Assembly: GCF_900110855.1 (NCBI RefSeq)
Contig: NZ_FOFA01000003.1
Coordinates: forward strand, 496,001-560,000
DNA length: 64,000 bases
Source of the DNA: Microlunatus flavus
Lineage (GTDB): Bacteria; Actinomycetota; Actinomycetes; Propionibacteriales; Propionibacteriaceae
Direction: 5' to 3'
Positions 1-6,882 of this stretch are shown here, piece after piece. The number at the start of each line of letters is the position of its first letter. Position 1 is the first letter of the stretch. The position numbers were made by a program, and so were the translations under genes. The notes beneath the pieces are model-generated. The model was not told the DNA's origin. It was given only the letters and a program-made list of their open reading frames with translations, and ran no database searches.

Positions 1-167
1 CGTCGGACTCGACGCTGTTCTACTCGCTGTACCTCTACCAGCGCGGGTTCGGGCAGTTCCAGATGGGCTACGCCTCCGCGATGGCCTGGCTGCTCGTGCT
101 GATCGTCGGCGCCTTCACGGCCATCAACTTCTTCGCCTCAAAGTATTGGGTGTTCTACGGTGACTGA
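1..167 (+). CDS. ABC sugar transporter permease, C-terminal fragment (MalF-like)
   Basis: Only the last 54 codons are inside the window; the reading frame begins at base 3 and stops with TGA at 165-167. The visible part ends with a hydrophobic membrane segment (AWLLVLIVGAFTAINFF) and a short cytoplasmic tail, as in MalF/UgpA-type inner-membrane components of carbohydrate ABC importers. Its stop overlaps the GTG start of the next permease by 8 bases, so the two permeases are translationally coupled and probably form a heterodimeric channel. The solute-binding protein should lie to the left, outside the window. The family call rests mainly on this pairing with a clear MalG-type partner. Confidence 0.8.
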   Translation, partial: SDSTLFYSLYLYQRGFGQFQMGYASAMAWLLVLIVGAFTAINFFASKYWVFYGD

Positions 168-1080
168 CCTCCAGATCCCCGCGACCGCGGCCGCGGCGCC
201 CACGACCCGTGAACCCGCCCCGCTGGAGTCCGTGCCCCGCGGGCGGTCGACGGCGAGCCGCCTCCGCTCGGTCCTCAAGCACGTGCTGCTGATCGCGGCG
301 AGCCTGATCATGGTCTACCCGCTGCTGTGGTTGCTCGTGAGCTCGCTGCGCCCGACGGACGTGATCTTCCGCAGCCCGGGGCTGTGGATCAACGAGCTCT
401 ACGTCAAGAACTACAGCGAGGGCTGGTTCTCGCTCTCGTACCCGTTCAGCCAGTACATCATCAACTCCGCGATCGTCGTGGTCGGCGCGATCGCGGGGAA
501 CCTCTTCTCCTGCTCGCTGGCGGCGTACGCCTTCGCGCGGCTGAAGTTCCGGCTGCGGACCCTGTGGTTCGCGATCATGCTGATGACGATCATGCTGCCG
601 GTGCACGTGGTGCTGGTCCCGCAGTACATCGTGTTCAACAAGCTCGGGCTGGTGAACACGTTCGTGCCGCTGATCCTGCCGAAGTTCCTCGCCACGGACG
701 CGTTCTTCGTCTTCCTCATGGTCCAGTTCATCCGGGGCATCCCCCGCGAGCTCGACGAGGCGGCCCGCATCGACGGCTGCGGGCACTGGCAGATCTTCTC
801 CCGCGTGATGCTGCCGCTCATGGGCCCGGCCCTGGGAACCACGGCGATCTTCACGTTCATCTGGACGTGGAGCGACTTCTTCACCCCGCTCATCTACCTG
901 ACCGACCCCATCGCGTACACCGTCCCGGTGGCGCTGCGGACCTTCCTCGACGCGACCACCGCCAGCAACTGGGGCGCCATGTTCGCGATGTCGATCGTCA
1001 CGCTGGTCCCGCTGTTCCTGGCCTTCCTGTTCGGCCAGCGCTTCCTCGTCCGGGGCATCGCGACCACCGGCGGCAAGTGA
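160..1080 (+). CDS. ABC sugar transporter permease (MalG-like)
   Basis: A 306-residue inner-membrane permease of the carbohydrate-uptake type 1 ABC family. About six hydrophobic segments are visible, the first starting near residue 45 after a polar N-terminal tail. The cytoplasmic EAA loop that docks on the ATPase is near residues 200-225 (ELDEAARIDGCGHWQIF). The GTG start overlaps the end of the preceding permease. A perfect 13-bp hairpin follows, then uxaC about 100 bp downstream on the same strand. From this context the importer probably brings in a uronate or an oligosaccharide containing uronates. That substrate is inferred from neighbours and is not visible in the protein. The ATPase subunit is not nearby, which is common because MsiK-type ATPases are shared. 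Confidence 0.9.
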   Translation: MTDLQIPATAAAAPTTREPAPLESVPRGRSTASRLRSVLKHVLLIAASLIMVYPLLWLLVSSLRPTDVIFRSPGLWINELYVKNYSEGWFSLSYPFSQYIINSAIVVVGAIAGNLFSCSLAAYAFARLKFRLRTLWFAIMLMTIMLPVHVVLVPQYIVFNKLGLVNTFVPLILPKFLATDAFFVFLMVQFIRGIPRELDEAARIDGCGHWQIFSRVMLPLMGPALGTTAIFTFIWTWSDFFTPLIYLTDPIAYTVPVALRTFLDATTASNWGAMFAMSIVTLVPLFLAFLFGQRFLVRGIATTGGK

Positions 1081-1107
1081 CCCTCGCTGCAGACTGTCCA
1101 GCAGCAC

Positions 1108-1139
1108 CCGTCCCCGTCGGCGCGGACCGACGGGGACGG
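1108..1139 (+). terminator. Hairpin between the ABC permease and uxaC
   Basis: Perfect 13-bp inverted repeat (CCGTCCCCGTCGG, six-base loop, then its complement), 28 bases after the permease stop and 41 bases before the uxaC start. There is no T-run after it. It could attenuate read-through or stabilise the transporter mRNA rather than stop transcription fully. The structure is seen; the function is inferred. Confidence 0.55.
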
Positions 1140-1180
1140 ACCACGCCCCCCGAGGCACGCACCCCTTCAGGAGCTCCGCC

Positions 1181-2599
1181 ATGCCCTCGTTCGTGCTCGA
1201 GCCCGACCGGGCCCTGCCCTTCCCCGCCGACCAGCGGCGGGTGGCCCGGGAGGTCTACGACCAGGTCAAGGACCTGCCGCTGATCTGCATGCACGGCCAC
1301 GTCGAGCCGGAGGTGTTCGCCGAGGACCGGGCCTTCGCCGACCCGGCGCAGCTGCTGATCGTCCCGGACCACTACGTCTTCCGGATGCTGGCCTCGCAGG
1401 GCGTCGAGCCCGCCCGGCTGGGCGTGCCGCGCCGTGACGGCGGGCCCTCCGAGACCGACTCGCGCACCATCTGGCGCACGTTCTGCGCGAGCTGGAAGCT
1501 CTTCCGAGGCACCCCGTCGCGCTACTGGCTCGAGCACGAGCTGGTGGAGGTGTTCGGCGTCGACCAGGTCCCGAGCGCGGAGACCGCGGACGCCATCTAC
1601 GACGCCGTCGCCGCGTGCGTGGCCGACCCCGGCTTCCGCCCGCGCGCCCTGCTGGACCGGTTCCGCATCGAGGTGATCTCGACGACCGACGCGGCGACCT
1701 CGCCGCTGGAGCAGCACGCCCGGCTCGCGGCCGACGGCCTCGGCGACCGGGTGCTGCCGACGTTCCGCCCCGACGCGCTGGCCTACCTCGACCGGCCGAC
1801 CTGGCGCGCCGACGTGGCCGCGCTCGCCGAGGTCTCGGGTGTCGACACCGGGTCGTACGACGGGTTCCTCGAGGCGCTCCGCGCCCGGCGCGCGGCCTTC
1901 GTGGAGGCCGGCGCGCTCGCCACCGACCACGGCCACCTGCGCGCCGGCACCGAGCCGATGGAGCCGGCGACGGCCCGGGCCCTCTACACCCGGGTCCTGG
2001 ACGGCGGCGCGGCGAGCGGCGCCGAGGTCGAGGCGTTCGCCGCGAACCTGCTGTTCCGGATGGCCGAGATGTCCTGCGAGGACGGCCTGGTCATGCAGAT
2101 CCACCCGGGTGTCCTGCGCGACCACTCGTCGTCGGTCTTCGCCGCGTACGGGGCGGACAAGGGCTACGACATCCCGGTCGCCACCGAGATGACCGCGGCG
2201 CTGCGGCCCCTGCTCGACCGCTTCGGCACCGACCCGCGGTTCCGCGTCATCCTCTTCACCGTCGACGAGACCGTCTACAGCCGCGAGCTGGCGCCGATCG
2301 CCGGCACCTACCCCTCGGTCCGGCTCGGCGCACCGTGGTGGTTCCTCGACTCGCCGGAGGGCATGCGCCGCTTCTTCGAGACCGCGGTGGAGACGGCCGG
2401 CTTCTACAACCTGTCCGGCTTCGTCGACGACACCCGCGCCTTCGCCTCGATCCCGGCTCGCCACGACCTCTACCGGCGGGTGACGGCCGGCTTCCTGGCG
2501 CGGCTGGTCCTGGAGCACCGGCTGAGCCTCGACGAGGCCGTCGAGACCGCCGCCGACCTCGCCTACCACCTGCCCAAGCAGTCGTACGCGCGCCGCTGA
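1181..2599 (+). CDS. uxaC: Uronate (glucuronate/galacturonate) isomerase
   Basis: UxaC, 472 aa, the usual family length. It interconverts D-glucuronate with D-fructuronate and D-galacturonate with D-tagaturonate, the first intracellular step of uronate breakdown. The N-terminal part carries the metal-binding H-x-H of the amidohydrolase superfamily (MHGHVEP, His38 and His40). The C-terminal part has the family-typical PWWFLDSPEGMRRFFE and NLSGFVDDTRAF blocks. The ATG start follows AGGAG with 8-9 bases spacing. It lies downstream of the importer genes and converges on the epimerase gene uxaE, which takes one of its products. I found no LacI-like operator directly upstream, so it may be read from the transporter promoter. 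Confidence 0.95.
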   Translation: MPSFVLEPDRALPFPADQRRVAREVYDQVKDLPLICMHGHVEPEVFAEDRAFADPAQLLIVPDHYVFRMLASQGVEPARLGVPRRDGGPSETDSRTIWRTFCASWKLFRGTPSRYWLEHELVEVFGVDQVPSAETADAIYDAVAACVADPGFRPRALLDRFRIEVISTTDAATSPLEQHARLAADGLGDRVLPTFRPDALAYLDRPTWRADVAALAEVSGVDTGSYDGFLEALRARRAAFVEAGALATDHGHLRAGTEPMEPATARALYTRVLDGGAASGAEVEAFAANLLFRMAEMSCEDGLVMQIHPGVLRDHSSSVFAAYGADKGYDIPVATEMTAALRPLLDRFGTDPRFRVILFTVDETVYSRELAPIAGTYPSVRLGAPWWFLDSPEGMRRFFETAVETAGFYNLSGFVDDTRAFASIPARHDLYRRVTAGFLARLVLEHRLSLDEAVETAADLAYHLPKQSYARR

Positions 2600-2643
2600 C
2601 CGCCCGAGGTGAGCCGCTGGTGGCGGCTCCGCCAGGGTCAGCG
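2594..2643. terminator. Bidirectional terminator between uxaC and uxaE
   Basis: Nested hairpin. The outer arms are CGCTGACC and GGTCAGCG. The inner perfect arms are GAGCCGC and GCGGCTC with a five-base loop (2611-2629). The outer arms contain the stop codons of both convergent genes, so the structure can serve as an end signal in both directions. No T-run is present on either side. Confidence 0.6.
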
Positions 2644-4119
2644 CGTGTACGCGGCGAACGGTGCGAGGTGGCGCACGAAGTGGTCGGAGACGATCCCGTA
2701 CAGCTCCTCCTCGTGGGTGTCCCAGATCCGGTAGAGCTGCGGGCGGAACTCGGCGAGGATCGCGCCGTAGCCGACGTGCAGCACCTGGCGGGAGTCGACG
2801 ACGTCGAGCAGCCGGGCGACCTGCTCGTCGGTCGGGTCGGTCGGGATCTTCGCCGGGTCGCACGAGAGGTGATAGCTCTTCACGTTGGCCTCGAAGCTGT
2901 CGAGGGCGAGCGTGAGCACCTGGCGCATCAGGTCGGGGTCGTGCGTCGCGAGGACCCGCAGCGCCTCCGCCCAGCTGGTGCCCGCGGTCTTGAGGTGCAC
3001 CATCCCCTGGGTCGCCTCGGCGATCAGCGGGTACGTCGAGTACTTGTCCGAGCCCGAGTGCAGCGACAGCTTGTACGGGCCCAGGGCGCGGGCGAGCTGG
3101 GCGTGCACCTGGAAGTCGCGCTCCAGCGCGTCGAGGTCGCCGATGAACTCGACGCCCTTCTCGAACCGCCCCACGAAGCGCGGTGCGAAGGACACGAACT
3201 CCATCCCCAGCCGCTGCAGCTCGCGCACGACGACCACGTGCTCGGCCGGCTTGGTCGGGTAGTCGGTCTCGTCGACCGCGAACTCGACCTCGCAGTCGAT
3301 CCCCTTGTCCATCAGCCGCCGGTACATCGCCATGGCGTGGGCCATCGACGGCCCGTACTTCGCCAGCGCACGCAGCACCGACTCCTCGTCGAGCTTGACC
3401 GCCTCGTGCTCCAGGTCCACCCGCTGCCCCACGTGGCGCGACCGGAAACCGTCGAGGTCGGAGTCCAGGCCCGCCCAGTCGAGGGCCTCGACCTTCTGCC
3501 GGACCAGCGCCGCGTCGGCATGCTCGGCCTCGGGGTCGACATTCGCCTTGGGGTCGAGGGTGTAGAAGACGAAGCCGGCGGCCGCGGTCGCGTCGACGTC
3601 GGCGAGCTCCTCCAGGTGGTCGGCGTCGCCGCCGACCGGTTCGGTCCAGCCCGCCTGGAACGCGCCCCAGGTGGCGTCGTCGAGGACGTCGCGGGGCGTC
3701 CGGCCGCACCGGCCCATCTCGCGGATGGACTGCTGGGCGAAGACGGGGCGGATCGGCGCGCCGACCTCGCGCAGGGCCCGGACGTGGCCGGGGGTGGCGA
3801 TCCCGAGACGGTCGCCGAACCCGACGGAGGTGTGCAGCCCGAACCGCGACGGCGTCAGCCACGGCAGCGCCGCGCGGAGGGCGGCGGCGTTCTCCGGCGT
3901 GGTCGGCGCGACGAGGCGGGTGCCCTGGTCGCCGCCCTCGCGCCGGCCCTCGAAGGCGTGGAGGACGGAGGCGTCCGCCGCCTCCACGACCAGGCGCTTG
4001 GAGGCGTCGTCCGCGCGTTCGAGCCGGAAGCGGGCGCCGTCGTACGTGATCGCCGAGTCCGGGTACGCCCCGGCGGTCCCGGCCCCGTCGGGATCGCGCT
4101 GCGGTGCTCGGTCGCTCAT
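2638..4119 (-). CDS. uxaE: Tagaturonate/fructuronate epimerase
   Basis: A 493-aa protein of the UxaE (tagaturonate epimerase) family, which interconverts D-tagaturonate and D-fructuronate. The family-wide features I recognise are the long N-terminal region with FGLHTSVGFGDRLGIATPGH, the AGFVFYTLDPKANVDP block, and the later SLHSGSDKYSTYP and FEANVKSYHLS segments. With UxaC and UxuB this allows galacturonate to join the glucuronate branch without the classical UxaB/UxaA route. The ATG start at 4119 has AAGG about 13 bases upstream, a weak ribosome site. It is divergent from the oxidoreductase at 4314, and a perfect LacI-type palindrome lies between them, so both are probably induced by a sugar acid. 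Confidence 0.9.
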   Translation of the reverse strand: MSDRAPQRDPDGAGTAGAYPDSAITYDGARFRLERADDASKRLVVEAADASVLHAFEGRREGGDQGTRLVAPTTPENAAALRAALPWLTPSRFGLHTSVGFGDRLGIATPGHVRALREVGAPIRPVFAQQSIREMGRCGRTPRDVLDDATWGAFQAGWTEPVGGDADHLEELADVDATAAAGFVFYTLDPKANVDPEAEHADAALVRQKVEALDWAGLDSDLDGFRSRHVGQRVDLEHEAVKLDEESVLRALAKYGPSMAHAMAMYRRLMDKGIDCEVEFAVDETDYPTKPAEHVVVVRELQRLGMEFVSFAPRFVGRFEKGVEFIGDLDALERDFQVHAQLARALGPYKLSLHSGSDKYSTYPLIAEATQGMVHLKTAGTSWAEALRVLATHDPDLMRQVLTLALDSFEANVKSYHLSCDPAKIPTDPTDEQVARLLDVVDSRQVLHVGYGAILAEFRPQLYRIWDTHEEELYGIVSDHFVRHLAPFAAYTR

Positions 4120-4201
4120 TCAGGTGCCGCCTTCCCTGGCTGCGACGGGCGGTCGTCGGGTGCTCCACGAGCCCGCCCTCGACCCCCCGGATGGGTTCGG
4201 T

Positions 4202-4207
4202 TACGGT
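4202..4207 (+). promoter_or_regulatory. Promoter -10 box for the 4314 oxidoreductase
   Basis: TACGGT, with TCGACC 17 bases upstream (4179-4184) as a possible -35. The expected start of transcription falls inside the palindrome at 4211-4224, so a bound repressor would block initiation. Pattern match only. Confidence 0.45.
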
Positions 4208-4210
4208 AGC

Positions 4211-4224
4211 AGAAAGCGCTTTCT
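4211..4224. promoter_or_regulatory. LacI-family operator, perfect 14-bp palindrome
   Basis: AGAAAGCGCTTTCT is fully symmetrical around a central CG, the classic form of a LacI/GalR-family operator. It lies in the divergent promoter between uxaE (minus) and the oxidoreductase at 4314 (plus). Related sites occur at 6871, 10391 and 13888, each also in a divergent promoter of this island. Confidence 0.75.
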
Positions 4225-4313
4225 CAGCGTGTGACCGGCTGCTCGCGGCTACTCCTGCGGCACCGTCGACGTGAGCGGACGAGCGACCCAGCGACCCACG
4301 AGGAGCCACCTCC

Positions 4314-5645
4314 ATGCCACGACGACGTCATGTCCTGGTCGGGACCGGGCACCGGTCCCGGATGTACCTCGACGCGATGGCGGGCGCGCACCGCGACGAC
4401 GCCGAGCTGGTCGGGCTGCTCGAGCCGAACCCCGGACGGCTCGAGGTCCAGCTGGCCCGGCTGGCGGCGGGCGGCTTCGACACGTCCGCCCTCGCCACCG
4501 GCGGCCCGGACGCGCTGGAGCAGGTGCTCCAGCGCACCGGTGCGGAACGGCTGATCGTCACCTCCCCCGACCTCACGCACGCCGACCTGGTCGTGCGCGG
4601 CCTCGACGCAGGCGTCGACGTCGTGGTCGAGAAGCCCCTGACCATCGACCCGGAGAGCGTGCGGCGCATCGCCGAGGCGGTCCAGCGCTCCGGCCGCGAG
4701 GTGGTGGTCACCCACAACTACCGCTACTCCCCGCGCAACTCCGGGCTCAAGCAGCTCGTCAAGGACGGTGCCGTCGGCCGGCCCCTGTCGGTCACGTTCG
4801 AGTGGGTGCTCGACACCGCCCACGGTGCCGACTACTTCCGGCGTTGGCACCGCGACAAGCGCAACTCGGGCGGTCTGCTGATCCACAAGGCGTCGCACCA
4901 CTTCGACATCGTCAACTGGCTGCTGGCCGACGCGCCGGCCCAGGTGTACGCCCGCGGCGGCGTGCGCTTCTACGGCGCCGAGAACGCCGACGCCCGCGGA
5001 CTCGCCCCGCGTCCCGAGCGCGGCACCCACGACGGGCCGCACACGCCGTGGGAGCTCGACCTGCGCGACGACCCCGACCTGCGCGCGCTCTACCTCGACA
5101 ACGAGTCGTACGACGGCTACCACCGCGACCAGGACGTCTTCGCGCCCGGCGTGACCACCGAGGACAACCTGGCGGTGGTCGTCGACTACGAGCGCGGCGC
5201 CACCCTCAGCTACGCGCTGAACGCGCACTCGCCGTGGGAGGGCTACCGGATCGCCGTCAACGGCACCGAGGGCCGGGCGGAGCTCGACGTCGTCGAGCGG
5301 GCCGCCGTCCTGCTCGACGCCGAGGGCGCGGTCCTGGTGGACCCGAGCGCGCAGCCGGAGTCGACCACGCGACCGGGCGGGCAGCGACTGACCCTGCAGC
5401 GGCACTGGGAGGAGGCCCGCGAGGTGCCGATCACCGAGGGCGGCGGCGGCCACGGCGGCGGCGACGCGCTGATGCTGTCCGACGTGTTCCGCGGCGCCGG
5501 CGACGACCACCTCGAGCGGCCCTCGACGTGGGTCGACGGTGTCCGCTCGACCGCCGTCGGCATGGCCGGCAACGAGTCGCTCCGCACCGGGCTGCCCGTC
5601 GCCGTCCGCGACCTCGGCCTGGGGGTCGACCTCACCCGGCGCTGA
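4314..5645 (+). CDS. Gfo/Idh/MocA family oxidoreductase
   Basis: A 443-aa NAD(P)-dependent oxidoreductase. The N-terminal Rossmann start is VLVGTGHRSRMYLDAM (residues 7-22). The family EKP signature, whose lysine takes part in hydride transfer, is at 106-108. A histidine-rich active-site stretch (HKASHHFDIVNW) lies near residue 190. The C-terminal beta-sheet domain is longer than in a typical 350-aa member. The start ATG has GAGGAG upstream and sits about 90 bases after the operator. Substrate is unknown; the shared operator with uxaE suggests a sugar acid or glycoside. Its 3' end overlaps the convergent hydrolase by 14 bases. It resembles the protein at 13926 in the R-x-MYLD motif after the glycine loop. 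Confidence 0.85.
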   Translation: MPRRRHVLVGTGHRSRMYLDAMAGAHRDDAELVGLLEPNPGRLEVQLARLAAGGFDTSALATGGPDALEQVLQRTGAERLIVTSPDLTHADLVVRGLDAGVDVVVEKPLTIDPESVRRIAEAVQRSGREVVVTHNYRYSPRNSGLKQLVKDGAVGRPLSVTFEWVLDTAHGADYFRRWHRDKRNSGGLLIHKASHHFDIVNWLLADAPAQVYARGGVRFYGAENADARGLAPRPERGTHDGPHTPWELDLRDDPDLRALYLDNESYDGYHRDQDVFAPGVTTEDNLAVVVDYERGATLSYALNAHSPWEGYRIAVNGTEGRAELDVVERAAVLLDAEGAVLVDPSAQPESTTRPGGQRLTLQRHWEEAREVPITEGGGGHGGGDALMLSDVFRGAGDDHLERPSTWVDGVRSTAVGMAGNESLRTGLPVAVRDLGLGVDLTRR

Positions 5646-6804
5646 CGCCCGCGAGGGCCTCGCCGAGGAACGTCCACGCCTCGTCCTGCATCGCGGCGTC
5701 GAAGACGTGGCCGCCCGCGCCGAAGGTCCCCGCGTAGCGGTCGGACCCGGCGTGCAGGGCGAGGAGGCGCTCGTGCGCCGCCTCCATGCCCTCGAGCGGG
5801 AAGAGCTCGTCCGCGCGGCCGTACTGCACGAGGAACCGCGCTCTCCCGAGCGCCGTGAGGTCCGGCCAATCGGCGTGCGACCAGAGCCCGGGCGCGTGCA
5901 GCAGCCAGGAGTGGGTGTCGAGGTAGCCGGGCACGAGGCTGGCGAAGGTGGCCATCATGCCGACGACGACCGCCGCGCCGACGCGGTCGTCGAGCGCCGC
6001 CAGCAGCAGGCTGCGCCCTCCCCCGCCGGAGAAGCCGATCGTCGCGAGGCGGCCGGGGTCGACGCCGTCGGTGCCGGCCAGCACGTCGAGGGCCACGAGG
6101 TCGTCGCCGACCACGGCGCCGGCGAAGGTGGTCCCGAGGACCCCGCACGCCTTGGCCAGCGTCTCCTCGTGCAGTCCGGACAGGTGGTCGAACCGTTCCT
6201 CCGGGCTCGGACTGACCCCCTGCTGAGCCCACAGCGCCTCCTGCGCCCGGGCCAGGGCGGCGAGGCGTGGGGTCGGGCGGGAGAGGTCGAAGCGCCGGCT
6301 GCCCCAGGAGAAGGTGTCGTGGACCAGGACGACGTGGCCGCGGCGCGCGAGGTCGTTCGCGGGGGCGCGTCCGGCGTAGCCGGAGGCCCGCAGCGCCACG
6401 GCGCGGGCGCTCGACGCGGCGCCGAGGTCGACCAGCTGCTCGCCCCCGACGGAACGCACGCCGCCGTGGAAGTGCATCCCGAGGACCCCGGGCAACGGCT
6501 CGTCGGCCCCGGCCGGGCGCAGCCGCCAGGCCCGGGTACGGGGCCCGTGACCCACCGACCAGCGCAGCCGCTCGACGAGGACCCCCTCGTGCTCCAGGCG
6601 GTCCTCGACGACGACCTCCGGGCGGGGCGGGGGCCGGCGGACGCCGAGCACCCGGGCGAGGGCCGTGCCCGCCTCGCTCGCGGCCTCGTACGGCGCCGCG
6701 GCGCGCATCGCCGCCGGCCAGTCCTCGTAGCCGGCGAGCGGGTCGGGACGCACCTCGGCAGCCACCTCGTCAGCCAACTCGTCGGTCCCCTCGCGTCGCG
6801 TCAC
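5632..6804 (-). CDS. Alpha/beta hydrolase (Abhydrolase_7/acetyl-xylan-esterase-like)
   Basis: About 390 aa with a serine-hydrolase core. The nucleophile elbow is GFSGGGG with Ser259, preceded by RRGHVVLVHDTFSWGSRR (strand and turn typical of dienelactone hydrolase/acetyl-xylan esterase relatives). A likely catalytic histidine sits near the C-terminus (GAGGHVFD). No signal peptide is seen, so it probably acts in the cytoplasm on an imported acylated sugar. The frame is open up to 7116, but I chose GTG at 6804 because sequence upstream loses family character and runs across the divergent promoter; ATG at 6708 is an alternative. It shares the promoter region and operator with the oxidoreductase at 6869. 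Substrate not determinable. Confidence 0.75.
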   Translation of the reverse strand: MTRREGTDELADEVAAEVRPDPLAGYEDWPAAMRAAAPYEAASEAGTALARVLGVRRPPPRPEVVVEDRLEHEGVLVERLRWSVGHGPRTRAWRLRPAGADEPLPGVLGMHFHGGVRSVGGEQLVDLGAASSARAVALRASGYAGRAPANDLARRGHVVLVHDTFSWGSRRFDLSRPTPRLAALARAQEALWAQQGVSPSPEERFDHLSGLHEETLAKACGVLGTTFAGAVVGDDLVALDVLAGTDGVDPGRLATIGFSGGGGRSLLLAALDDRVGAAVVVGMMATFASLVPGYLDTHSWLLHAPGLWSHADWPDLTALGRARFLVQYGRADELFPLEGMEAAHERLLALHAGSDRYAGTFGAGGHVFDAAMQDEAWTFLGEALAGVSAG

Positions 6805-6855
6805 GGAGTCGGCGTCGGCCGCGGGGCGGACCGTGACCGCCCGCCGCGCAGGTCC

Positions 6856-6882
6856 TATCGTGCCCTTCGTGAAAGCGTTTTC
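6856..6882 (+). promoter_or_regulatory. Leaderless promoter with LacI-type operator over the start codon
   Basis: TATCGT (6856-6861) is followed after 7 bases by the GTG at 6869. GTGACC lies 17 bases upstream of the box (6833-6838) as a possible -35. GAAAGCGTTTTC (6871-6882) matches the LacI-type consensus in five of six symmetric pairs and begins on the last base of that start codon. A repressor here would cover the transcription start and the first codons together. Confidence 0.6.

Noticed and set aside
998-4315. Very long open frame (1105 codons) on the minus strand, antisense to uxaC and overlapping uxaE
   Set aside because: It is an effect of high GC content. The translation is Arg/Gly/Val/Asp-rich with no family features, while uxaC and uxaE are clear.
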